Source: Trileptium ribeirensis (taxonomy: Eukaryota > Nematoda > Enoplea > Enoplida > Thoracostomopsidae). Taken from it: 64,000 nt of DNA. The number at the start of each line of letters is the position of its first letter. Position 1 is the stretch's first letter. The translations under genes were made by a program, and so were the position numbers. This document shows, piece after piece, positions 38,901 through 50,900 of the stretch. The DNA lies in contig JASANE010028131.1 in assembly GCA_030248225.1 (NCBI GenBank), forward strand, positions 1 to 64,000, in the 5' to 3' direction. A model generated the notes under the pieces. The model ran no database searches and was not told where the DNA came from. It worked only from the letters and a program-made list of their open reading frames with translations.

Positions 38901-41900
38901 AGTTTTATTGTGAGCGGATCATAAATGCAGTGAGGCGACAATAGTGCCAGCACCAAAAGCTTAAGTTATCGATTTTTGGCTAGCACTACTTGTTATTAGT
39001 AAATTTATCGGATCTTCTCAAAGTCTTGGTCTTAAAATTGAACATAAAATTAAAAGTTTTATTGTGAGCGGATCATAAATGCAGTGAGGCGACAATAGTG
39101 CCAGCACCAAAAGCTTAAGTTATCGATTTTTGGCTAGCACTACTTGTTATTAGTAAATTTATCGGATCTTCTCAAAGTCTTGGTCTTAAAATTGAACATA
39201 AAATTAAAAGTTTTATTGTGAGCGGATCATAAATGCAGTGAGGCGACAATAGTGCCAGCACCAAAATCTTAAGTTATCGATTTTTGGCTAGCACTACTTG
39301 TTATTAGTAAATTTATCGGATCTTCTCAAAGTCTTGGTCTTAAAATTGAACATAAAATTAAAAGTTTTATTGTGAGCGGATCATAAATGCAGTGAGGCGA
39401 CAATAGTGCCAGCACCAAAAGCTTAAGTTATCGATTTTTGGCTAGCACTACTTGTTATTAGTAAATTTATCGGATCTTCTCAAAGTCTTGGTGTTAAAAT
39501 TGAACATAAAATTAAAAGTTTTATTGTGAGCGGATCATAAATGCAGTGAGGCGACAATAGTGCCAGCACCAAAATCTTAAGTTATCGATTTTTGGCTAGC
39601 ACTACTTGTTATTAGTAAATTTATCGGATCTTCTCAAAGTCTTGGTCTTAAAATTGAACATAAAATTAAAAGTTTTATTGTGAGCGGATCATAAATGCAG
39701 TGAGGCGACAATAGTGCCAGCACTAAAATCTTAAGTTATCGATTTTTGGCTAGCACTACTTGTTATTAGTAAATTTATCGGATCTTCTCAAAGTCTTGGT
39801 CTTAAAATTGAACATAAAATTAAAAGTTTTATTGTGAGCGGATCATAAATGCAGTGAGGCGACAATAGTGCCAGCACCAAAAGCTTAAGTTATCGATTTT
39901 TGGCTAGCACTACTTGTTATTAGTAAATTTATCGGATCTTCTCAAAGTCTTGGTGTTAAAATTGAACATAAAATTAAAAGTTTTATTGTGAGCGGATCAT
40001 AAATGCAGTGAGGCGACAATAGTGCCAGCACCAAAATCTTAAGTTATCGATTTTTGGCTAGCACTACTTGTTATTAGTAAATTTATCGGATCTTCTCAAA
40101 GTCTTGGTCTTAAAATTGAACATAAAATTAAAAGTTTTATTGTGAGCGGATCATAAATGCAGTGAGGCGACAATAGTGCCAGCACTAAAATCTTAAGTTA
40201 TCGATTTTTGGCTAGCACTACTTGTTATTAGTAAATTTATCGGATCTTCTCAAAGTCTTGGTCTTAAAATTGAACATAAAATTAAAAGTTTTATTGTGAG
40301 CGGATCATAAATGCAGTGAGGCGACAATAGTGCCAGCACCAAAAGCTTAAGTTATCGATTTTTGGCTAGCACTACTTGTTATTAGTAAATTTATCGGATC
40401 TTCTCAAAGTCTTGGTCTTAAAATTGAACATAAAATTAAAAGTTTTATTGTGAGCGGATCATAAATGCAGTGAGGCGACAATAGTGCCAGCACCAAAAGC
40501 TTAAGTTATCGATTTTTGGCTAGCACTACTTGTTATTAGTAAATTTATCGGATCTTCTCAAAGTCTTGGTCTTAAAATTGAACATAAAATTTTTATCATA
40601 CTCTACGCACGTCAAGGTTATATCTATTGCTTTAACCAAAAAGTGTATTTTATACATATGACACTGTTTGAAACTTGTTTTGAACAATTTGAGGTAAATT
40701 AAGCTCTTTTTAGAATTTAATCTGTACCAATTGTGTTTACCACACACATACACATTTTAGGGATTTACTGGCGTTAAATGTGGTATTGTCACAGAGCCTC
40801 CTGTGATAGATGGATCGATATTCGACGATGAATCTGTAACTCATGCGGTCGAAAGCTTACTCTATCAAGTCTTACTAAAAACTAAGGTAAAGTGAACATT
40901 TTGCAAGTTTCAATTTTCGCTGTTTGTTAAGTGTATATATTTTATTAAAAAGTTCTGTGCGATAAAATCATACCCTACACAGCATCATTATTCTTTTGTC
41001 AAACTCACAATCTGAATCTTGCATAAATTCGCGTTCATCATTTTGCCTTCAGTATGCATAGATTATCCAACGCGAATATGGGCTCTATTAATGTTATTTA
41101 CACGAACGCAATAATTCCTGTACGCGTACATTTTTGCTCGCACTTATCGAACGAAATGCTATATCACACAGTCCTTCATCTGGTCTCTGATACTATAAAA
41201 TCTGTCGATCAGGAATCGCGACTATAATCGCCTTTCTACTGAATGACGGGAGTGTTCGCGTGAGTGAGTGCTAGGTGACTAATACTTGTTCTTGTCTAAA
41301 TACTATTGCTAATTTGTCACGTGTAAATTAAAGAATTATTATTTGCGCGCGGGCTTTATTTTTAACATCACGAACTGATTGCCCAAACGATCAACCCATA
41401 TGCAAAGTTTACACACGCACAGCCGATGCCTCTGTGTTAGTTAACTTCAGTAAAGACATTTTACCGGCTACGACTTATCGGTGGCGTGTATATATTGGTT
41501 TGGGAACTCCAAGTAACTCTGTATTTCATATTCACTTAGAAAACTGATTATATGAGATGTTGGGCACACACATCCGCAACAGTAGGGAAGTTTGGATTGC
41601 TGTGTGTATAGATTTGTTGCCCTCTGTAGATACGACTTTAACCTGGTACGAGTAATCTGCACAACCGTGGACACAAATCTCTCAAAAAGCAAAAATCTGT
41701 GCTACAACTAATTTTTGACATAGTTATAGCATAGTTTTAAATAATGGATGACATTGTTACATTACATATATTGTGAGACTTATCTCAATCTCAGCATCGT
41801 ATAACATGATATGTAACAGACATTTCTGATGATACCAGTTAACTATATACCAGGTTCCGCAGGATAAATTCACCTAACATAGACACTATTATGGGTCCAA

Positions 41901-44900
41901 TTTATATTATCGGACGTTATTGTCGAAACGCACTTCAAAAACTGTGAATTTCTATAACGCCAGACTACTAACGATTAAGCTTATTTCGCCGTTCTTCGCA
42001 TGAAATATCGTAAAATGGGTCTAAAAAGTGCCAAAAATTCTAATGCAAAGCATATGTTATATAATATAGCATTACAATGCATTGTATCGATTCTGAAATC
42101 TATTTTAGTGCTCATAGTCCACTGGTTTGGTGATATTTGCCTATTTTAGTGAGTCTTGGTTCGAGTCTGGCCTCGTCGTGATCTGTTTTCTCTCAAAAGT
42201 TTACGACGAACAAAATTTTTTCGCAAGACAGGGTTTAGTGTGTTCCCTTCAATTAGTGTGTCAGTTTATGCACGAACGTGTTAAACTAGATGCTGTGCAA
42301 GTACCGTTGGGCTTAGCGCCATCGCTTTTATATGCTAGCCCTATCAAACCATGACTAATATTATATCAAACGAAACGGAAAAGTAATAAACTAAATTAAT
42401 AGATATCAATTATTGATAGCTGAACTTTAAGCAAATCGGACCATTTTTTGCAAAGTTGCAGACGATAGCAGTAAACATTTGGGCGTTCTGATCCGGACAA
42501 TATTATATAGCCCCATATTTCTTAGCTACACATAAATATTAGGACGAATTGAGCAGCAACCACTTATCAAAAAATCAACATAATGGTGCAAACATGACTT
42601 TCAATAGAACTAACAATTCCAAAGCCATGACGATAATGATATATACACAAGTCTTGGTCGACATTATTTCTTTTAGCAATTTATGGCTTGGTTTAGAAGA
42701 GGTTAATAAAATTTCGACTATATAATATGCTGCGTATAGATGCGATCACTGTCAGAATTCAAACCAAACACAGCCCGTCATTGTGAATCTATAGCGACAG
42801 CAATACCTACTGCGTTTGGCACAAAATTGGTAGTTTTGCTCTTTTATTTAGTTGCTAACTGGCTTATCGGAAAGATGTCAGACCTGCAGTTGCAATAACA
42901 CATGCTTTCCTGTGCTGTGAAAATTTTTGTAACGTCACTTTAGTGGTTATCATATTATAGGTGGAAGCAACAAAATTTGACGTGATTTCGGTTTAAAAGT
43001 GCGCTTTGTGTTGTTGGAAAGAAACACATACAGAGCACTGCTTCTACCATTCTGTGCCGATGGTTAACTGCAATGAATGGTACCAAAATTACATATAGCC
43101 ACCTGTCTGTTCCTGAGCTATAGCCATTGTTGTAACAACACTTTGGTTTAGCGCGGTGACCTAGCAACCGGATAATCGGTAACCTAGCAACAGGACAATC
43201 TACAAAACTTTGCTATTAATTGTTTCTAGTTTAGCACGTTTTATGGTGTGTCTTGCTTGGAAGAGTATCTGTTGCAACATGTTAATGATTCCTAGGTGAC
43301 GTTACGCTTGCCTACAACTTGTAACTACTTACATCGTTGAATTAAGGAACTAGAGGGGGGATAACTACTTTTGCTGAATTAATGTTTAGTATTACCTAGG
43401 GTAAGGCAACGGTAAATAAATTATTGGTACAGCGCTGTAGTGAAGAGGTACTAATTTGAAAAAGTAGCTAACTAATATAAATATAGTAAACTAACGGAAA
43501 GTGAAAGCTTAGCATGCAAAAACAGCAATTTCGTCTAACTTATGTTTTTTGGATAAATTCAGAGCATATTGGTGTTTAATAAGGTTCAAGAAAAGTGAAA
43601 CCGAAGTAAGATTAAGAAACAGGAATAACCATATCGTTCATGATTTTATCTTTTTATATGTTGTAAAAAAATATCTGTTTTTAGGAATGGCGTGTCTTAT
43701 ATTTGTGTTCTAAATAAAAAATATAAATAAATCCTCAACATATCCTGTTTCATTTCAGAAGGTTGGAACATCCACGAAGAACAATGTAATCCGATGGACA
43801 TTAGAACATGGGCCAGCTGAAATGAAAATTGACGCAACGACAGGTTTACTCACATGGGAATCGCCAATCGGAAGTGCGGATCCATATAAAATTAGTGTTA
43901 TTGCTCATTCTATCAATGGAAACACAGCTGCCGAATGGTATTTAGAAGTTCCAGTGTCGTAAGTCCAAATGAATAGCAGTGCGCGCGGAATGTTCTCTTT
44001 GATAAGGACATAGTCAGAAAGTAAACGTCTCAATATGTTGATTTTGCTGCTGGAATATTTAGCATACTTATATTTGTACTACACACCGCGAGTGTTGAGA
44101 TTCCAAACACTCAAAAAATTGAATAAATTATTTTGTTAACGTAAATTGCCTTAAAACGTAGTGTCTCGAAAAGATAAATATCAATACGAAGACCAATAAA
44201 AAGATAGTGAGATCAAATTAATTTAAAGTTTAGGTCTAAAAACGGTGTACGACCACTGTTGCCATCGAGGAAGAATAAGCAAAAGTTTATGCTCCTATAC
44301 TGTGGAAACAAAAATTACATCCATGAATCTCGTTTCAGGAGCTATAATAGTAATTGTAATAATAATTAGCAAATATTTGCATGATTTATGCACAGTCGAA
44401 ATAGGGCCTGCCCCGATCAGCCGTTCTTGAGAGAGTCGTACGAAGTTTATCGTTGTTAAATGGTGCCATGCACTACTACCAATAATGAATCTCTTTGGCG
44501 TTAATTTGTGTGGGCACATTATGCTTGTGTTTACAGCGATTACTACAGGTGAACCTCAAAGCACATAGGTAGGTTTCAATAATATTATATAAGTGCTCAT
44601 GATTGCCCTAATAGCATCAATTGTTAACAGTATTCAATACTATGATAGTCTCGTTAAGTGCGCTGATCTTCTGGATTTAGATTTTTCCAAATTCAATCAC
44701 ACGCATTCAATAATATTACTTAACTGCTCATGATTGCCCTAATAGCATCAATTGTTAGCAGTATTAAATACTATAATAATCACGTTAGGTGCGTTGATAT
44801 TCTGGATTTAGATTTTTCCAAATTCAATCCCACGCTTTCAATAATATTACTTAACTGCTCATGATTGCCCTAATAGCATCAATTGTTAGCAGTATTAAAT

Positions 44901-47900
44901 ACTATAATAATCACGTTAAGTACGTTGATATTCTGGATTTAGATTTTTCCAAATTCAATCCCACGCTTTCAATAATATTACTTAACTGCTCATGATTGCC
45001 CTAATAGCATCAATTGTTAGCAGTATTCAATACTATGATAGTCTCGTTAAGTGCGCTGATCTTCTGGATTTAGATTTTTCCAAATTCAATCCCACGCTTT
45101 CAATAATATTACTTAACTGCTCATGATTGCCCTAATAGCATCAATTGTTAGCAGTATTCAATACTATGATAGTCTCGTTAAGTGCGCTGATCTTCTGGAT
45201 TTAGATTTTTCCAAATTAAATCCCACGCTTTCAATAATATTACTTAAGTGATCATGGCTGCCCTAATGGCATCAATTGTTAACAGTATTCAATACTATGA
45301 TAGTCTCGTTAAGTGCGCTGATCTTCTGGATTTAGATTTTTCCAAATTAAATCCCACGCTTTCAATAATATTACTTAAGTGATCATGGCTGCCCTAATAG
45401 CATTAATTGTTAATAATATTCAATACTATAATAGTCACGTTAAGTTCGCTTATTTGTTTGGATTTCAAGATTTCCAAATTCAATGCCACATTTGTTAATA
45501 AGTTCAGGATATATTCTCTCTATCTGCAGTTTCCCCGCAACAGTTCTTCTGAAATTGCGCTAAAAACAAACAATGCCTAACGCAAAATTTTATCATAAAG
45601 ATTAAGCATTGATAGTCAGTCGTAGCTAAGAGTTATATTGTTTTAGGATGTAGGTATTTCCGGTGTAGTTCTATACCCGCTGCCATTAAAACATATTAAC
45701 TTGTAGACTTACAAATAATATTTTTCGAAATAATTCCCGAAACACTTAAACATTTTGTATTCATTAGTAAGTGCATACAACAACCATACAAACCTTGAAG
45801 GTCCAAACAACCAGCTCATTTTGGTGTTAACAAAAGCTCTGTATAAATATGGCATGGGTTAGCAATTTCTTCTATTAATTTGTTGCGAATGTTGCTATTT
45901 TTGACAAGGGTTAGGCAACATTCTCGATTGTCGAATTGCTGGCACCCTATAGAATAGTTTGATCTAACGGCTTGACATCCGCTATTACTAGTATCTCACA
46001 AGCCACGATGAAACTGAGCGGGCGAGGAATTCGGCCTAATTTCGCAGAAAACAACTGAGGACGGATCATCTATTTGTACTGGCCTTTAGACAAGCAAACC
46101 ATCGTATACCACCATATACCGGAAAACCTATATATAGACATTTCTTGATGACCTGTACGCATAGGCGCAAATCCCGGGGGAGGGGCAAGCGGGACCTGGA
46201 CACCAATATTTTCACAAAAAGTTTCACCTTTATTCTACTTACGTATTTGAAATGGCTATGTCCATTCAAAAAAGACGGATTTGCGCCATTACCTGCACTC
46301 AAAATGTAACCAAATGATTGAAGAAAGACTATATTGAGAAGAGGTCGGGTGCCGGCCGAAGATTATCGCCGCCGTTGGCCAACGGTAACGGCCTGCCGTT
46401 AACAATTTTCTGCCGTTTACGGTCGCGAAAGCCGTGCTAATTTATACGTTTACTGGTATGTAGCAGGTGAACTAAATCAGACTGCCGGAACTATGTACAT
46501 AAATAATGCATACAAGTATTGTCCAACATGCAAGGATTTTGTATTGTCTAGTACCTAGTGTTGGGTATCGGCCGGAAAGCCATCGGCCTGTTTAGTCTCA
46601 CCATGGCCTCCGGCTATCTGTTGGATTCGCTGGTCTGTGTTTCGGCGGTTGGGTAGACCGGTACTTCAGCTGGCACGTAGGGCGGTATATCGGCCAGCGG
46701 GAAGGCCGCTATTCCTTCAGGCAAGGTAGGCCGGTATTTTGGCTTCCCGATGTACTGCTTTCGGGCAGATAACAGTAGTACTATTGGCGTCGTTCTATAA
46801 TGTAAACCTGTTTGGAAGTTGGTTGGCATAATGTTCAATACCAGCCAGAGAAGTCGTGACCGGTCGGCTGTTGTGCCGGTTGGTCGGCCAGCCAGCCGAC
46901 CAGCCAACAAAAATTCGTTGCTCAAAACAGTTATTGTCATTTATAATAGTACTTGTCATCGAGCATACAATATATGATAATTTTTTAAACTGGTATGTGT
47001 CAATGTTTAAAGATAGAACTCAAAGCCGACCGTTGGCATAAATATAGTTCAGTGTTGGGCTAGGTGTAGGATTAGGCACTTTAGCCATTTCATTGTACGT
47101 CGTTCAAAAACTTCATATGCAAGCGCATGTTTTCGAACAAATGCTGAAAATTACAAATATTAAGTTCGTATCCATATAAGGGAAGTTTCTTCGTGGTCAG
47201 CTGTCCATGAATCGGCACCCAGCCGCTTTTGTCGGCAGGCCATTCAGCAGTCGAACGACCATAATCTGTCTAATTCCAAAGTCGTCCGTTTAGCGACACA
47301 AGTGACAAAGCTATTTTTCAAAGAAACCAATACATAATCAGCGAATTCGTAAAAGAAACAGTGTTGGAAAACAGTTGAGTATCTACATGGCAAGTTGAAT
47401 ATGGCATACCGCTATTACAGACTGATTACATTTACGTTGCTCGGTACAGCGTCATCCTAAGTCTCAGTTCTAAACTAAGGTAGGTGCACAAGTGAAATGT
47501 AGCCTATTTCTGTGTCTTGGAAGTAACCTTGTCACACTTGATGACGTTTGTACGCTAATTGTAAGGAGCTTGGAAGTACTAGCATAAGAAACGTAAGAAT
47601 GATAAAATGAAAACATACGGCGGTCCGGCGATTTAAATCTTGTTTTCGGGTTGCAACCTCACCAGTTTTCTGCCTACATTTCATTTTTATCGACGGATTA
47701 TTATAGCAAAATTAAAGCTGTCATCGTCGCAAAGCTTGGTTTATGTACATTTGAGTTTCCACTGCGTTTCTGTGGAAGGGATGAGCATATAAAGAACAAT
47801 ATATATAAAAACCTGTTCTGTTATGTTGAGTACAGTGAAGGGGAAACTTTCGGCCTTTAAATCAGACCGGTACAGTACTAGGCCACACAGAGTGACCCAG

Positions 47901-50900
47901 TGACCCGGCAATAGATGTAACCCGAAAGGACACGGTGACTTGGTTCCATCTCTGGTATTCAGCATACCGGAAAACTCTATATAGACTATTTTTGACGCCA
48001 AGTAGCAAAGTACTGAAGACTGACTATATTCTAGAAATCGGACTCGTGAACTTAATTAAAACGTCGGAAAAGATAAAACTATAATCGTGCTGGACTCTAG
48101 ATAACCAAATCATCGCATTCACCAATTACATAGACCATTTATGATGCCCTGCATGCAATACATAGTCAGACAAATGAAAGCACACTACATCTTGGAAATC
48201 ATGTTCTCGACCGTAATACTTATGAAGCCCCATGAAAAGGTATAGTATAGTCAACTTGGACTCTTTATAGCAAAGCCATCGTATTTAGGGGGCTCAAGAA
48301 CCTAATAGGCACTCAATCTAAGGTAAACACATGCAATAAACATGGCGAAATTAAAAAATCACAAATTCTGGCAAATTGTCGACGAACCGTATTTGAGCCC
48401 ATGGCGGGCCAGGGAGTCGTCGCAAAAAAGGCGCTGCCAGCAAAGTTGTAGATCTCGAAGAGCTGATTCCGTAATGGTTGTCCACATTTTTTGACAGTAA
48501 GCCTCTGTCAAGAGATATGGGCTGCTAATCACTGGTATCCGAATGGCTACATTTGGCAACGAACCCTTAAAAGCTATTCTATTCTATTTTGACCCGGTAT
48601 ATGGGATCCTGGGATCGGAACTGTTCGCGTTCAACTAAAAGGCACATCAGCACCATTTTTGCTGTACTACAAAAAATTTGTCGAAATCCGTCCATCCGAA
48701 AATTAGTTACTAACGATATCGATAGACCATAAATAAGGAATTTTACACGATTCTTCTCCCTACCGCTTAGGGGAACTCCGATCACTTCGCTCGCTCCGTT
48801 TCAACCATTAGAAACGTCGTAGCATGTGACAGACTGTACATTCACGCATCGGTTAATACTTATGAATAACAGGAATAGCCGTAATTTCAGCTATGATGTC
48901 GAATTAGAATACGTCGGCAAAACACCAAACACTAGAGGATTGCAGTCATATACAATAAAAGGACACATTTCGCCTCTTCCAGGACATGAAAGTTTCAGTG
49001 TTGGAAAAGTTCCAGTAATTCTGCGGTAAGTTTATGTTCTTATTAGCAGAAAAGACATGTTTTGCGTTGAAGGCCGTGTGTAAATGTTGTATTGACGCCG
49101 GTGCGTCAGATGCATTGGTTTGAAAGTTTGACTGCACTGTGGACATAAGCTACTATTTGAATTATGTGGAAAGTCGTTTTTTCAATCCTCGGACCCTGGA
49201 GAATTTTACCAGGTCCGCGATATTAAACACATATTAGGGAAATTTAATATTTTATATTTTATAACCATTATATGGTAATAACTAGTTAGCTCTATAAATA
49301 ATGAGCTCTTTGCTTGTGACTTCCGCTACCTACACTGCGGAGCACTTTCATAAGTTTCCCATCGTATTAGGTAATTAAGTACATGTACTTGAACGTTTAG
49401 TACAGTATTGTGAAAAGGATCAGATATTCATAAGATTTGTTACAGCGCTGAGTCAAGGAATATGGTAGTTTTCAGACGGACACCAACTAGCATTGCTTTT
49501 GAGACAGTGCACATCATTTAGTCTTTTAAACAACACTCCATAAAGAGAACAAATTAATTTTTTCTGATTACAGCGCTGACTGCCATAACAAACGGAGCCC
49601 ACAACGGCATCTAAATTCAATGTTCTAGTCATTTCGATATCGGCAACTAACGCTAACTTTCAAGTGCTTCGGCCATAAGTCATTAACAGTGCCACTATGT
49701 CTTTAAGTCAGCGCCCACCACACGGTTCCAATCCTTCTAAACATTAGGTCATTTTCGGCCTTATCGTCCGGGTTTAAGAAAGCCATTTTCGGTCATAACA
49801 ATTATCTACCCACTCCAAGTCCAAAGACCGTTAATACAGACAAAATTTTAGGACCATTAAATACAGGTATTATGCAAACTTAATACCATTAACTTCAACG
49901 CTCTCAGACTCATGAGTAACCTCGATTTGGTGGACCAAGAAACTATTGGGTATAGATTAGGTAGTACAAGAACATAGATTTGGGTCTAAAACTCGGTGGC
50001 CCAACAACATGAACTGTAGGTCTTGTTTATGACTGGCAATGTCTGTCAAAATCCTGGGAAATTAGGTTGGAACCGGTTGGAAACGTTGCGGAGTCGATGA
50101 CATGAGAAATCTCAAGAGTATCAGCCTCTTTACCAGAGTCGACTGTTATCGATTCTTGCATATATGCATGACAAATATACATTTAAGACATCGCTGGCAT
50201 TATACCAAGAAGGCACCCCATCAATACACCAGTATAACTTATCACTCTCGAACTGAAAGAGCAGTAAAAAATATTATGATAATTTCGTTTCAGTGTTAAA
50301 TTAGCCCAAGATAGAAATAGTTTTGACATAATGGTATGTCTACCTTTTGTCGTTGCAGAATATACAACAACACAGAGCTGGTTAAAACAATGAGCATTAC
50401 GACAGACGCTAGCGGAAATTTTGACGTGGAATATGTCCCAGTCGACAACAACAAAGATCCATTTATAGTTGTATGTTTTCTTAAACTCATTATTGACCGA
50501 GGTTTAACTATTATTTACCAGTGAATTGCAATAAGTACTGCCTTTCCGAAGAGACCGCTATTCGTTACGATGTTTCTTCAAGACTAGTTGGCTGTTCGTT
50601 CTAGAATTAAATTCTTTTGCTCAAACAATGCTCGAAAGTCATGGCGGATGTATTCAAATAAGTTCGAGATCTGTTCGAATAGTGCTCGATATTACCTCGA
50701 TCAATGTTAGTTACATTCGAAACGCGTGTTTTAAAATGTTCTACATGCGTTCGATAAAATTGTTTTAGTTCTTTTAGATTTATTAGAGAATCTCTTATAT
50801 GCCTTCGAAGTACGCTCGAAGTCTGTTCATTGTTATGAGTTGTATCTGGCGAATGTAAAGACAAAATATGACAAATGTATTTCGATAAATGTTTCGTTTT

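Larger units (their letters stand above)
36109..40760 (+). other. Intron with two satellite arrays
   Basis: A 66-bp array (36884-37528) and a 154-bp array (37985-40590) occupy most of this intron, with about 450 bp between them. The left 700 bp and the last 170 bp are ordinary AT-rich sequence. Confidence 0.9.
43959..48890 (+). other. Long intron with 131-bp array, MITE and GGCC-rich island
   Basis: Holds the 131-bp array (44578-45493), a GGCGCAAATC-ended MITE (46164-46287) and a GGCC/CGGCC-rich island (about 46330-47240). Related stretches near 46080-46160, 47950-48000 and 48060-48300 share phrases such as GCATACCGGAAAACTCTATATAGAC. ORFs here, including 46614-46940, follow the odd composition and carry no domain. 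Confidence 0.65.

Noticed and set aside
38132..40475. ATTGTGAGCGGAT in most 154-bp units equals 13 bases of the E. coli lac operator
   Set aside because: Only half of the operator matches (the next bases diverge), the sequence sits in a eukaryotic intronic satellite, and no vector or lac sequence is near. Most likely chance, amplified by the tandem array.
42955..43167. Minus-strand 70-codon ORF with several Cys
   Set aside because: No domain, no splice context and no homologous stretch elsewhere in the window.
27345..45493. Regular repeats as a CRISPR array
   Set aside because: The units are contiguous tandem copies of 66-154 bp with no unique spacers, and the genome is eukaryotic.
46614..46940. 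Proline-rich minus-strand ORF
   Set aside because: Its residues follow the CGG/GGCC composition of the island. No signal peptide, domain or splice support.
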